64,000 bases of DNA from Bryobacterales bacterium (GCA_020852175.1 JADZBH010000044.1:31208-95207); one strand, 5' to 3'. Counted from the stretch's first letter, positions 1 through 8,943 are shown. A program made the numbers and translations. The notes: generated by a model from the letters alone, not told the origin.

Positions 1-84
1 GCCCCAAAGCGCCTGCGCGAACAGCGCGGCGAACGTAAAGACAGCGAGCGGCGAAGTCAATCGCCCGAGCGATAGACGTGACAT
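1..84 (-). CDS. N-terminus of an exported protein (partial)
   Basis: Reading leftwards from an ATG, 28 codons are open to the window edge. They start MSRLSLGRL and continue into a hydrophobic stretch (AVFTFAALFAQAL), which resembles a Sec signal peptide with two early arginines. A G-rich stretch lies about 8 nt before the ATG. The rest of the protein is outside the window, so no function can be given. The call rests only on the open frame, the start context and the signal-like composition. Confidence 0.45.
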   Translation of the reverse strand, partial: MSRLSLGRLTSPLAVFTFAALFAQALWG

Positions 85-572
85 TGGCTAGACCCCCAAA
101 TGAAAATTCACTTCGTAAAGCAAAACGATGCCCGAAGGGCGCACGGATCGATCACGACCCGGGCGCGGGACGGCTTCCTGGATTGGTTGCAAGGTGACGC
201 GTTCATGGCGGCGAGGCGGAGAACAAAGCTCCCGGAAGCAGACGTGGCTTCTCACCTTGCGGTCACGATGGTAATCGAAAGTACGCGAAAGGAATCGTAA
301 GTGGAAATGGTCATTGCTGTCAACAATATTTTTTTGTCCATTATGAGCTCCTGCCCGGCCCCTGCACAGAGCACGCCCTACCGCTTCCAGTCAGAAAACC
401 GGATACATGGCCGGGGAAAGGCTCGAACACGGAATCAACGGCTGGTGGGCGGCGCGGTGCTGACGGCGGCGATCGTGTTCGGGCTGGGCGGTCAGCACGC
501 CGTACGGCGTGGGATGCGGAATCAGGATGGCGGGCGCGCGGCGCGGCTGAAGCAGGAGGACGAGGCGTCGCT
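85..572. other. 488-nt gap before ppk2, possible small membrane protein
   Basis: No convincing gene lies here. A plus-strand frame from GTG 301 to a stop at 588 would encode 95 residues with one hydrophobic run (LVGGAVLTAAIVFGLGG near residues 48-64) followed by a basic and acidic tail. It would overlap the first possible ppk2 start by 16 nt. Its first 40 residues look non-coding. I treat it as a weak candidate only. The region must also hold the promoters of the divergent genes on either side, but I see no clear -35/-10 pair. Confidence 0.2.
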
Positions 573-1598
573 GTGGAGGCGCCTGTAGGGGGCGGTGGCG
601 TCCGGAATGGCGGCGCACTGGCGGATACTGTATGTGTGGCATCCACACACCGAAACCCGCCTGAACCGGAGCCTTCCGCCCTGGCCTCGCCAGTTCCCGC
701 CCTCATGCCCGCACCGGTCCCCATGCCGGAGCGGACGATCCGGCAGGCTGGCGGTGTCCTGACGCAGGAAGACCTGGAGCGGGTAAACACCAGGTCCGGA
801 CTGGTGGCGTTGTTGCGGGAGCGCAACATCCGCCTGAAGGGCGTACTGTCGCTGCTGCGTTATGAGGAGGAGTTGAAAGCGCTGCAGGCGGAGCTGGTGA
901 AGTTGCAGAGGTGGGTGCAGGCCGAGGGGCGGCGCATCGCGATTCTGTTCGAAGGGCGCGACGCGGCGGGGAAGGGAGGCACGATCCGCCGTTTCATCGA
1001 ACATCTGAATCCGCGGGCAATGCGCGTCGTGGCGCTGCCCAAGCCAACCGAGGAGGAGCGGGGGCAGTGGTACTTCCAGCGCTACGCCCGGCAGCTTCCC
1101 AATGCGGGTGAGATCGTTTTTTTCGACCGTTCCTGGTACAACCGCGCCGTGGTGGAGCCCGTGAACGGCTTCTGTACGGAGGCCGAGCATGAGCGGTTCA
1201 TCCAGCAGGTGCCGGAGTTCGAGCACATGCTGTATGAGGACGGAGTGACGATCATCAAGTTCTGGTTCTCCATTTCGAAGGAGGAACAAGCGCGGCGCTT
1301 CGATTCGAGGCGGCACAGCCCGCTGAAGCATTGGAAGCTGTCGCCGATCGACTTGCGCGCGCAGGAGTTGTGGGACCAATACTCACGGTATAAGGAACAG
1401 ATGTTCAGCAAGACGCACACCTCGTTCAGCCCCTGGGTGATCGTGCAGGCGAACCGCAAACGGGCGGCGCGGCTGGAGTCGATCCGGTATCTGTTGAACT
1501 ACTGCGATTACGCGGGAAAGGCGGAGTCGCGCGTGCGCCTGGCGCCGGACCCTTCGGTGGTGATGCGGTTCCACCGGAAGCTGTCGAAGCTGGATTGA
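573..1598 (+). CDS. ppk2: Polyphosphate kinase 2 (PPK2)
   Basis: A cytoplasmic PPK2-family enzyme transfers phosphate between polyphosphate and nucleoside phosphates. Visible motifs are the Walker A loop GRDAAGKGG (about residues 128-136), the lid/Walker B region with FFDRSWYNRA (about 178-187), and the FWFSISKEEQ and SPIDLRAQELWDQYSRYKEQM segments typical of the fold. The core beginning at about residue 60 has normal single-domain PPK2 length (about 280 residues). The first 50 residues are low-complexity and proline/alanine rich. The upstream GTG start has an AGGAGGA 12 nt before it, but ATG starts at 705 or 723 would remove the odd leader and are equally possible. The direction of the reaction and the nucleotide preference cannot be read from the sequence. 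Confidence 0.93.
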   Translation: MEAPVGGGGVRNGGALADTVCVASTHRNPPEPEPSALASPVPALMPAPVPMPERTIRQAGGVLTQEDLERVNTRSGLVALLRERNIRLKGVLSLLRYEEELKALQAELVKLQRWVQAEGRRIAILFEGRDAAGKGGTIRRFIEHLNPRAMRVVALPKPTEEERGQWYFQRYARQLPNAGEIVFFDRSWYNRAVVEPVNGFCTEAEHERFIQQVPEFEHMLYEDGVTIIKFWFSISKEEQARRFDSRRHSPLKHWKLSPIDLRAQELWDQYSRYKEQMFSKTHTSFSPWVIVQANRKRAARLESIRYLLNYCDYAGKAESRVRLAPDPSVVMRFHRKLSKLD

Positions 1599-1623
1599 CG
1601 CCAGCGGGTATCTGGAGAAATAG

Positions 1624-1661
1624 AAACCCCGCGATGCCGTGGCGCCGCGGGGTTTTGTTTT
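1624..1661 (+). terminator. Rho-independent terminator after ppk2
   Basis: A perfect 10-bp stem (AAACCCCGCG with CGCGGGGTTT) and a 12-nt loop are followed by TGTTTT. It lies between the convergent ppk2 and TonB-receptor genes. The T-tract serves the plus strand. Confidence 0.85.
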
Positions 1662-1695
1662 CGAGGGCCGCCGGTAAGCGGCCCCGTTTGTTCGC

Positions 1696-4600
1696 CTAGA
1701 ATTTGTACTTCAGGCCGAACTGGATGCTGCGCGGCGCGTTGATCTGGCCCGTGATGGAGCCAAAGCTCGCCGGCGAGGTGATGTCGCGGCCGGGGGGGCC
1801 CCAGCTCACCGAGTTCAGGATGTTGAAGAACTCAGCGCGGAACTCGAGGCTCTGGCGCTCGGTGATAGCGAAGTGCTTGCCCAGCGAGGTGTCCAGGTTG
1901 AAGAAGCCCGGAGCCCGCTCGGTGCCGACGCCGCCGCTGCCCAGTTCGCCCAGGGCGGGGACGCCATAGGCGCAGGTGCCGTTATCGAGGCCGGCCGTGC
2001 AGAACGCGGATGCCGCGATGTCGCCAAACCAGCGGTCCACGGTACGCGTGGAAGGCGCGGACATGGTGCGGTAGTAGTTCGGCCGCGCGTTGCCGCGGGG
2101 GCTGCGGCCGGAGTTGGTGTTCTGCGTGCCGGCCGTGATCGTGACCGGGAAGCCGCCGCGCAGCGACATATTGTAGTTGATGTTCCAGCCGCCGAAGACC
2201 GCATCGAGGACCTTCGAGCCGGGCACGAACTTCTGGCCCTTGCCGAAGGGCAGATTGTAGACGCCGGCCGTGGTGAAGTTATGGCGGACGTCGAAGCAGG
2301 CCGGGCCGTAGTTGCCGCGGCGGTTGTAGGCATCCTGCCAGTAGGCGCCTTCCGAGTTCACGCCGCCGCAGCCATAGTAGCCGAGGCCGTCCGTGTTGGT
2401 CTTGGAAAGGGTGTACTGGAAGAGCATCTCGAAGCCGCCCGTCATGCGGCGGCGGCCGCTGAGTTGCAGAGCGTTGTACCAGGAGGTGCCGCTCGATTCG
2501 GTGAGGGCGATGTTGCCGACGTTGGGCAGGAGGGTGGCCAGCGGACGGCGGTCATTGATGGGCGCCCAGGTGGCGTAGGGGCCGGTGCCGCGAACCGGGT
2601 TGTTGCCTTCGTGGGGAATCACGAGGTGCGTGCCGCGCTGGCCGACATAGGCGATGTTGATGCTGGTGGCCTTGTCCAGTTCACGCTCGATGGCGAAGTT
2701 GAACTGGTTGGTCATCTGCGGGCGCAGGTTCAGATCCCAGGCGCGGCCCTGATAGAAGGGGGCGGCCGTGGGGCTGCTGCGCGGGCTGGTCAGGTCGCCG
2801 CGGGCCACCACGTCGGTGAAGCCGGTGGTGATGCGGCCCGGGGTGGCGCTGTCGTAGGTGACGTTGGATTCGGTGAAGAACGGCGGATTCAGCGTCAGAC
2901 GGAGGTTGGCGCCTGTGCCTTCGAGGAAGTTCGACAGGCGGTAGGCGGCGCGGATGACCGTCTTGGGCGTGATCGTCCAGGCGATGCCGAGGTTGGGATT
3001 GAACTGCTTCCTGTACGCCTTATAGAGAGCGCGGCCATACTCGCCCGAGCCGGGGTAGATCAACTGCCCGGTGAAGGTGTTGATATTCACCTGGCGGTCG
3101 TTGACTTCGTAGATGGGCGACATGTACTCCCAACTTACGCCGTAGTTGAAGGTGACGTTGCGGCGGATCTTCCAGGAATCCTGCATGAACACGATGTTGC
3201 GCCACTGGCGGTGGCCCCAGGGACCGCTGACGGCGCCGCGGCCCTTGCTGGCCAGGGTGTCGAGCATGAAGTCGCTGGTGTCGATGCCGGAGTAGGCGCC
3301 GTTGTAGGTGAACGAGCCCAGCGCGCCGTTGTTGCCGGCATAGTAGCGGTTCTGGCGCATGCGGAGCAGGTTGACGCCAAACCGGAACAGGTGGGCGCCG
3401 GCCTGATAGGTGTTGTTGGACTGGAACTGGAACTTGTTGTCGCGCGTGGTGGCGATGGTGGCCGCCGAGCCGGCGGCGGTGAGGCCCTGGCCGATCGTGA
3501 AGCTGGAAAGACCCGCGATGGGCTGTCCGCCGGGGATGCCGAACTTGGAGTTGCCGTCGGCGCCGAGTTGGCCGGACCAGTCGATCACGCGGTCGTCAAT
3601 GCCGATCAGGCTGTAGCTGAAGCGGTTGTCGCTGACCAGGTTGGCGCTCCAGGTGCGCGTCCAGTTGAGAACCGAGGACCAGGTGGGGCCGTAGTTGCCG
3701 CCGGGCATCTGGGTGGGCAGCGCCAACTGTGAGCCGTAAGTGTCGTACACGCCCTTGGAGAAGCGGAACATCAGGTTGTCCTTCTCGTTCAGGCGGTAGT
3801 CGAGCTTCGCGTCGCCCTGCTTGTTGGACAGGTAGTTGCGCGTGGCGCCGATGTAGTTCGAGTTGACGCCCAGGTTGCCGGTGCCGGTGTTGTTCGGCAG
3901 CGGGTAGAGCGAAGGGTTGCTGAACAGGAAACGGGCCGTCGGGCCGAAGCGGGCCACCGGAATCTGGTTGTTCGGGAAGGGCGTGCGCGTGGCCAGCGAA
4001 GTGCCCGTGCTGGGATCCCGGACAATGTTGTTGGCGTTGACGGCCAGAAGCTGGCTCAGGTCGCCGTTGCGCCAGGCGGCCGGGGCGACGCTGGCCGTGG
4101 CCGGGCCGGCGATGCGGCGTTCGGTCTGCTCGTAGTCGACAAAGAAGAAGGCCTTGTCGCGCTTGATCGGGCCGCCGAAGGTGCCGCCGAAGATATTCTG
4201 CCGCAGAGCCTGCTTCTTCACGTTGTTCCGGTTGTTGAAGAAGCCGTTGGCATCGAGTTTATCGTTGCGCAGGAACTCGAAGGCGGTGCCGTGATACTCG
4301 TTGGTGCCGCTCTTGATGGACATGACGACGCTGGCGCCGCCGACGTTGCCGAACTCGGCTCCGGCGTTGCCGGTGACGACCTTTACCTCTTCCAGGGCGT
4401 CCACGTTGGGCTGGTAACCGATCTGGTTATCCACGCTCTGGTTGATGTCCACGCCGTCGAGAATGAAGTTATTCGTCTGCTCGCGGTTGCCGTTCACCTG
4501 GGGGCGCGAGCCGGAGCCCTGGAAGCGGGCCGCCGTGTTCATCGCGTTGGGCGACGTGGAAACGGCGCCGGGGATGAGCAGCGTGAGCGAGGCGAAGTTG

Positions 4601-5046
4601 CGGCCGTTCAGCGGAATGCTGGTCAGCTTGGTGGAAGACAGCGTGTCGCCGGTGGCCTGCGTTTCGGTTTGCAGCAGCGGACCCACGTCGGAGACCTCGA
4701 TGGTCTGGGTCGTGTCGCCGAGTTCCAGCTTCACGTCGATACGGGCAATCTGGTTGGCATCGACCTTGAACGGGCCGATCACCGACTTCTTGAAGCCCGC
4801 GGCTTCCACCGTGATGGTGTAGTTGCCGACGCGGAGGAAGGGAAAGTTATACAGTCCCTCCGCATTGGTTATGGATGTGGAGCGAACGTTCGTCTCCGTG
4901 TTGGTGGCCGTGACCGTGGCGCCGACGACAATCGCGCCGGTCGGATCGTTGGCGCTGCCCGTGATGGATGCCGTGATGGTCTGTGCCGGTAGTAGCGCGG
5001 CAAAGCAACAAAGCACCGCGACTAGCGCAATGAATTGCTTATTCAT
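1696..5046 (-). CDS. TonB-dependent receptor, Oar-like, with carboxypeptidase-regulatory-like domain
   Basis: This is an outer-membrane beta-barrel of 1116 residues. It begins with a Sec signal peptide (MNKQFIALVAVLCCF...LPA, cleavage near residue 21). A carboxypeptidase-regulatory-like beta-sandwich follows (about 25-105; GAIVVGATVTATNTETN, PFLRVGNYTITVEAAGF), then a plug (about 120-240, with SIPLNGRNFASLTLLIPG) and a long barrel ending in FGLKYKF, the terminal aromatic expected for BAM insertion. This architecture is greatly expanded in Acidobacteria and is usually assigned to uptake of oligosaccharides or other large ligands; the ligand here is unknown. AAGGAG lies 11 nt before the ATG. 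The gene is downstream of, and co-oriented with, a GntR/UTRA regulator, which suggests ligand-responsive control. Confidence 0.93.
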   Translation of the reverse strand: MNKQFIALVAVLCCFAALLPAQTITASITGSANDPTGAIVVGATVTATNTETNVRSTSITNAEGLYNFPFLRVGNYTITVEAAGFKKSVIGPFKVDANQIARIDVKLELGDTTQTIEVSDVGPLLQTETQATGDTLSSTKLTSIPLNGRNFASLTLLIPGAVSTSPNAMNTAARFQGSGSRPQVNGNREQTNNFILDGVDINQSVDNQIGYQPNVDALEEVKVVTGNAGAEFGNVGGASVVMSIKSGTNEYHGTAFEFLRNDKLDANGFFNNRNNVKKQALRQNIFGGTFGGPIKRDKAFFFVDYEQTERRIAGPATASVAPAAWRNGDLSQLLAVNANNIVRDPSTGTSLATRTPFPNNQIPVARFGPTARFLFSNPSLYPLPNNTGTGNLGVNSNYIGATRNYLSNKQGDAKLDYRLNEKDNLMFRFSKGVYDTYGSQLALPTQMPGGNYGPTWSSVLNWTRTWSANLVSDNRFSYSLIGIDDRVIDWSGQLGADGNSKFGIPGGQPIAGLSSFTIGQGLTAAGSAATIATTRDNKFQFQSNNTYQAGAHLFRFGVNLLRMRQNRYYAGNNGALGSFTYNGAYSGIDTSDFMLDTLASKGRGAVSGPWGHRQWRNIVFMQDSWKIRRNVTFNYGVSWEYMSPIYEVNDRQVNINTFTGQLIYPGSGEYGRALYKAYRKQFNPNLGIAWTITPKTVIRAAYRLSNFLEGTGANLRLTLNPPFFTESNVTYDSATPGRITTGFTDVVARGDLTSPRSSPTAAPFYQGRAWDLNLRPQMTNQFNFAIERELDKATSINIAYVGQRGTHLVIPHEGNNPVRGTGPYATWAPINDRRPLATLLPNVGNIALTESSGTSWYNALQLSGRRRMTGGFEMLFQYTLSKTNTDGLGYYGCGGVNSEGAYWQDAYNRRGNYGPACFDVRHNFTTAGVYNLPFGKGQKFVPGSKVLDAVFGGWNINYNMSLRGGFPVTITAGTQNTNSGRSPRGNARPNYYRTMSAPSTRTVDRWFGDIAASAFCTAGLDNGTCAYGVPALGELGSGGVGTERAPGFFNLDTSLGKHFAITERQSLEFRAEFFNILNSVSWGPPGRDITSPASFGSITGQINAPRSIQFGLKYKF

Positions 5047-5085
5047 TAAGCTGCTTTCTCCTTATGCTGGTTCACTGACTGATTT

Positions 5086-5112
5086 CCGGAACGGGAAGCC
5101 GCCCGGAACGGG
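5086..5112 (-). repeat. 10-bp direct repeat in the receptor leader
   Basis: CCGGAACGGG occurs at 5086-5095 and 5103-5112, a 17-bp pitch, 40-66 bp upstream of the TonB-receptor start. It could be a tandem regulator site or an mRNA-leader element. No function is demonstrated by sequence alone. Confidence 0.45.
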
Positions 5113-5143
5113 CAAATCTTCTGATTCCCATAGAAACCCATAC

Positions 5144-5159
5144 AATCGCACCTGCGATT
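5144..5159 (-). promoter_or_regulatory. Inverted repeat upstream of the TonB receptor
   Basis: AATCGCA-CC-TGCGATT is a perfect 7-bp inverted repeat with a 2-nt spacer, in the 229-bp space between the GntR gene and the receptor, about 100 bp from the receptor start. Its size and symmetry fit an operator for a dimeric winged-helix regulator such as the adjacent GntR protein. That link is inference. Confidence 0.4.
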
Positions 5160-5275
5160 TACAACTTAAGCAATTGAACTGCCAACCACTCCAAGTTCAT
5201 AAGTCCTTACCGTGCAACAGACATGTATGCCGGTTCCACAAAGGTTTTTCTAACGCCGGAATCCGCCCACTACTT

Positions 5276-6055
5276 TCAGGAGTGCGAACGGAGGATTCCC
5301 TTGAGCGGCTTACTCACTCCGCCGCGCACGAGCTTCAATTGGATTTGATACCTGTCGGCTCGCATGACCGACTGCGTAATTTCCAGGGGCTGGCCTCCAC
5401 GAAGAAAAGTGAGTCTCTCGCCACCCAGGGCGGGAGAACCTTCGGCAACCTGTAACAGCCCGGCCTGGCGCCCGTCCAATGCCACGGCGAAATGAGTTTG
5501 TGTGGCATGGTCGGCGATAAGTCCAAATTTTCGTTCTAACGTTTCGTACAGTGAGTTGACTGAAAAATCGGTATCCAGCAAAGCCGGGGCCAGGCCGCAG
5601 GGAACGCAGACGGTTTGCAACCCCATGGGCTGCCCGGCGGCCATGCGGAGACGCTCCAACCGGTAGACCGGGCTGCCTTCATCCAGACTTAACTTCACGG
5701 CCAGACTGCAATCGGCCTCGATCACCCGCTGATCGAGAATCTTCGACGCGCTGCGCAAGCCGAAGTCCCGCATCTCTTCGGTAAAACTACTCAAGTCCCT
5801 GGGCCCGAACTGAACCTTGCTATCGGCCACGAAGGTGCCGCGGCCCTGCTCGCGGCGCACAAGGTCGGCCTGTACCATCTCCTGCAAGGCCTGGCGCACG
5901 GTCGCCTTGCTGACGCCGTACAACGCCCCCAGTTCATCCTCGGTAGGCAGTTTCTCGTGTGGCTTCCATTCGCCCTGCTGAATACGATCCACCAGCGCGA
6001 TCCTAAGCTGGTGGTAGAGCGGAACGGGCGAGCGCTTGTCCAACATTCTAGCCAC
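5276..6055 (-). CDS. GntR-family regulator with UTRA ligand domain (HutC type)
   Basis: About 260 residues. The N-terminal winged helix is recognisable from PLYHQLRIALVDRIQQGEW, the LPTEDELGALYGVSKATV recognition segment and GRGTFV. A C-terminal UTRA effector domain follows (from about FTEEMRDFGLRSASKIL to the end, including VYRLERLRMAAGQPMGLQ). HutC/UTRA regulators bind small metabolites (sugars, amino-acid derivatives) and usually repress neighbouring uptake or catabolic genes. The only gene downstream in the same direction is the TonB receptor. I chose GTG 6055 because GAGG sits 6 nt before it; TTG 6067 and ATG 6046 are alternatives. The effector cannot be inferred. Confidence 0.9.
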   Translation of the reverse strand: MARMLDKRSPVPLYHQLRIALVDRIQQGEWKPHEKLPTEDELGALYGVSKATVRQALQEMVQADLVRREQGRGTFVADSKVQFGPRDLSSFTEEMRDFGLRSASKILDQRVIEADCSLAVKLSLDEGSPVYRLERLRMAAGQPMGLQTVCVPCGLAPALLDTDFSVNSLYETLERKFGLIADHATQTHFAVALDGRQAGLLQVAEGSPALGGERLTFLRGGQPLEITQSVMRADRYQIQLKLVRGGVSKPLKGILRSHS

Positions 6056-6097
6056 AGCGATCCTCAAGATTCATTATGAAGACCTGATGTCAGAACG

Positions 6098-6126
6098 ATA
6101 GTAGGACACTGAATTCCGGTTGTCAA
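6098..6126 (-). promoter_or_regulatory. Sigma-70-type promoter of the GntR gene
   Basis: On the minus strand TTGACA (6121-6126) is separated by exactly 17 bp from TACTAT (6098-6103), giving a predicted start about 35-45 nt before the coding start. It is the best -35/-10 match noticed in the window, and it isolates gntR from the upstream blaI-like gene. Confidence 0.75.
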
Positions 6127-6197
6127 GGAACGGCAGGACGGATTTTGCAGGAGTTTCCGCGGCGCTGGGCCGCGAGAGGACAGGCAACCGCGGAATG

Positions 6198-6584
6198 CTA
6201 CAGCAGCGAGGTGTCCAGGCGCGGTTCCGGGGCGGCGGCGTCCGGCGTGGAGTCCGGCCCGGGTGCGTTCAGATAGGCGTGCAGTGCTTCGCGGGAGCCG
6301 TCAAAGTGGAGGTTCAGCAACTCGCCGATGGCCAGGCGGCGCAGTTCCGCCTGTGAAATGAGGGGGGTGTAGAGGAAGGTGCGGCCCTGTTTGCGGCGCC
6401 CGGCCCGCCCTCGTTTCACCAGGCGTTCGAGCAGTGTCATGACGGTGGTGTAGGCAAGCGGACGGCGGGGGGCCATCTCCTCCTGCACCCGCCTCACGTT
6501 GGCTTCGCCGAGTCGCCAAAGGGATTTGAGACATTCGATTTCCAGGGGCGGTGGCAGCTCGCGCGGGGCCGAGGAGCGTCGCAT
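6198..6584 (-). CDS. BlaI/MecI-family transcriptional repressor
   Basis: 128 residues with the penicillinase-repressor winged helix: LPPPLEIECLKSLWRLGEANVRRVQEEM, then PLAYTTVMTLLERLVKRGRAGRRKQGRTFLYTPLIS. The family normally works with a BlaR1/MecR1 membrane metalloprotease that cleaves the repressor on a signal. No such partner is encoded in this window, so the inducing route is unknown. It follows the YhaM-like nuclease gene after only 5 nt and is probably its co-transcript. The last 25 residues are proline/alanine rich and look disordered. Confidence 0.85.
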   Translation of the reverse strand: MRRSSAPRELPPPLEIECLKSLWRLGEANVRRVQEEMAPRRPLAYTTVMTLLERLVKRGRAGRRKQGRTFLYTPLISQAELRRLAIGELLNLHFDGSREALHAYLNAPGPDSTPDAAAPEPRLDTSLL

Positions 6585-6589
6585 GGCGG

Positions 6590-7702
6590 TCAGTTTCCTT
6601 TGAGGGCGTCGTTCAGGCGGTCGGCAAACAGAGAGGGGGCGGGCTCCGGGCGGGTGCGACGCCCGCCGGCTTGCGGCGAGGCTGGCGGCGCGGCATGCGG
6701 GGCCGCCGGATGCGGCTCCGCTTCGGGCAGCCCGGCAGGTTCGTCGCGCAGGAAACGCTCCTTCTTAAGCAGCGTGCGTTCCAGCGGCGGGCTCCAGCCG
6801 GTCCAGAAACCTTCCATCACCTTGTCGCGTTCGATGGAGCCGCGGATAGTCTCCATTTTCGAGTCGAGGTTGTCGAGATGATGCAGCATCATGGCCTCGG
6901 CGAACAGGGGCACCTTGGGCGAGCCGAACTCCAACTCGCCGTGGTGGCTGAGGATCATGTGATCGAGCAGCAGCTTCAACTTCGGCGGAAAGTCCGGCAA
7001 CCCGGCTACCTTGCGGTTCACGATGCCGAGGCCGATCTGAATGTGCCCGATCAACTGGCCGATGTCGGTGTAGCCAAAGCCGCGCTCGTAGCTGAGTTCC
7101 TCGATCTTGCCGATGTCGTGCAGGATGACGCCGGCCAGCACGAGGTCGCCGTCCACATATGGATAAAGCGGCGTCACCACTTTAGCCAGGGCGCAGAGGC
7201 TGAGTACATGCTCGATGAGCCCGCCAAGCCAGGCATGGTGAATGGACTTGGCCGCCGGAGCATTCTTGTACCGCGAGGCGATAGACTCATCGGCGAGGAC
7301 CGCTTCGAGCAGGCCGCGCAGGTGCGGGTTCGCCATGCCGGCGACGATGCCGCGCAACTCGGCCAGCATCTCGTCGCGGTCGCGCGTCGAGGAAGGGAAG
7401 AAGTCGCCGAAGTCCACCAGGTCGTCGCTGACGCGGGCCAGTTTGTGCACCGTGAACTGGAGGCGGTTGTTATAGACGCTGGGCACGCCGGCGACCTTGA
7501 CGAAGTCGTTCTTCTCGAAGGTGTCCACCACCTGTTCGACGTTGTCCCACATCTTGGCGTCGACATCGCCCGACTTATCGGTGAGTTGCAGGGACAGGAA
7601 GGGCTCGCCGGACTTTTTCTGGCGGACCTCCTTGGTCTGCACGAGAAAGACGCCGGTGATTTGCGTCCCCGGCTGGAGGTCGCGAATGTAGTGAGATTTC
7701 AT
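6590..7702 (-). CDS. YhaM-like 3'-5' exoribonuclease (OB fold + HD domain)
   Basis: 370 residues. An N-terminal OB-fold nucleic-acid-binding domain (about 10-90; FLSLQLTDKSGDVDAKMWDN) is followed by an HD phosphohydrolase domain with H155-H156 (SIHHAWLGGLIEH), H195-D196 (ILHDIGK) and a later SHHGELEFGS metal-binding segment. This is the YhaM/CBF1 arrangement of 3'-5' exonucleases acting on RNA or single-stranded DNA ends. The final 50 residues are proline/alanine rich and specific to this protein. It sits between a SurA-like gene (34 nt upstream) and the BlaI-like gene (5 nt downstream). Confidence 0.88.
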   Translation of the reverse strand: MKSHYIRDLQPGTQITGVFLVQTKEVRQKKSGEPFLSLQLTDKSGDVDAKMWDNVEQVVDTFEKNDFVKVAGVPSVYNNRLQFTVHKLARVSDDLVDFGDFFPSSTRDRDEMLAELRGIVAGMANPHLRGLLEAVLADESIASRYKNAPAAKSIHHAWLGGLIEHVLSLCALAKVVTPLYPYVDGDLVLAGVILHDIGKIEELSYERGFGYTDIGQLIGHIQIGLGIVNRKVAGLPDFPPKLKLLLDHMILSHHGELEFGSPKVPLFAEAMMLHHLDNLDSKMETIRGSIERDKVMEGFWTGWSPPLERTLLKKERFLRDEPAGLPEAEPHPAAPHAAPPASPQAGGRRTRPEPAPSLFADRLNDALKGN

Positions 7703-7736
7703 GAAATAGACCGGTCCATGCCGGCGCGGACGAACG

Positions 7737-8876
7737 TTATTCCTTGGGCTTGCTGGAGGTGCCCGGAATCGGCACCAGCCACAGCAGGCGTTTGCGCCGC
7801 GGGTTGGCCGCCACCTCTTCCTTGGTCACGGTTTCGGGCTTCAATTGCGCCGGGTCTGTCCACTTGGTTTCCTTGCCGGGGGCCGCCGAGGTATCGGCCC
7901 AGCCTTCCTTGATTTCCAGGAAGGCATCCTGGCGGAGCGCCGTCAGATACTCGCGGATTTTCGGCTGGAAGCGGGTCATGTAGAGCTTTTCGCTGATCTC
8001 GCTCTCCACCTCTTCGAGCGCCGCCAGTCCGGCTTTGTGGCGCTCCTCGATTTTCAGAATCAGGAAGCCGTTGTCGACCTTGATCGGATCGGTGACGAAG
8101 TTGCGTTGCTGCGCCCAAAGGACATCCTCGAGCTCCTTCTTCAGATCGCCGCGTTTGAAGGCGCCCAGATAGCCATCCTCGCGCACCGACGCCGCGTCGG
8201 AGTTGTCGCGCACCAGATCCGGGAAGCGCTCGCCTTTGCGGGCGCGGGCCACCAGGTCCTTGGCCTTCTTTTCCGCGGCGGCCACCCCGGCGGCGTCCTT
8301 GCCTTCGGTGCCCACCAGCAGTTCGCGCAGAAAGATACGCTCTTCCCGCTGGAACTCGTTCTTGTGCTCGTTGTAGTAGGCTTCCTTTTCCGGCTTGGGA
8401 ATGTTGATCTTGCTGCCGACCTCCTGCTGGATGACGCGCTGCGTGACCATCGAGTTCTTCATGTCGTTCTTGTAGTCCTCGAACGGCATGCCGGTTTGTT
8501 CGCGCACCAGCTTGGCCAGCGCCTCCGGATCGGTGATCTTGTACTGGCGCATGATCTCGTTGACCTGCTTGCTGACTTCGGCATCGACGCTGATGCTCAG
8601 GTCGCGCCCCTTCTGTTGCAGGAGGAGTTGATCGATGCGGTTGGCCAAAACGCCATTTTCGCGTTCCTTGTACTCCTTCTCCAACTGCTCTCCCTTGAGG
8701 CCGCGCTGCACGAGTTCGGCGCGCAACTGCGTGCGGGATTTCTCGATTTCCGTGCGGGTGATGATGTCGCCGTTGATCTTGGCGATAATCTCTTCGAGAA
8801 GCTGGACGTCGGCGGCTGGAGCGGACACGGCGGCGAATGCGGCCGCCGCCAGAAGGTACTTCCTCATGGAATCCAT
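7737..8876 (-). CDS. Periplasmic SurA-like peptidyl-prolyl isomerase/chaperone
   Basis: About 379 residues. The signal peptide MRKYLLAAAAFAAVSAPAA is followed by a SurA N-terminal chaperone region (VQLLEEIIAKINGDIITRTEIEKSR) and a single parvulin domain (about 185-280; REERIFLRELLVGTEGKD ... DLVRDNSDAASVREDGYLGAF ... VDNGFLILKIEER). Its likely role is folding of outer-membrane proteins in the periplasm, fitting a genome with large TonB barrels. E. coli SurA has two parvulin domains; only one is seen here. ATG 8876 or 8867 places the signal peptide at the N-terminus; a longer frame to 8939 would bury it. The gene is divergent from truA. Confidence 0.88.
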   Translation of the reverse strand: MDSMRKYLLAAAAFAAVSAPAADVQLLEEIIAKINGDIITRTEIEKSRTQLRAELVQRGLKGEQLEKEYKERENGVLANRIDQLLLQQKGRDLSISVDAEVSKQVNEIMRQYKITDPEALAKLVREQTGMPFEDYKNDMKNSMVTQRVIQQEVGSKINIPKPEKEAYYNEHKNEFQREERIFLRELLVGTEGKDAAGVAAAEKKAKDLVARARKGERFPDLVRDNSDAASVREDGYLGAFKRGDLKKELEDVLWAQQRNFVTDPIKVDNGFLILKIEERHKAGLAALEEVESEISEKLYMTRFQPKIREYLTALRQDAFLEIKEGWADTSAAPGKETKWTDPAQLKPETVTKEEVAANPRRKRLLWLVPIPGTSSKPKE

Positions 8877-8943
8877 TATCCGACAGGAATCCCGGTTTTG
8901 AGAAGCGGGCCTTGCCGGCACGCCGGGCGGCGAAGACAACAGG

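Noticed and set aside
1873..3732. A 619-codon plus-strand open frame inside the TonB-receptor gene.
   Set aside because: Antisense shadow: Ala/Gly/Val-rich with no domain, while the minus strand encodes a complete receptor.
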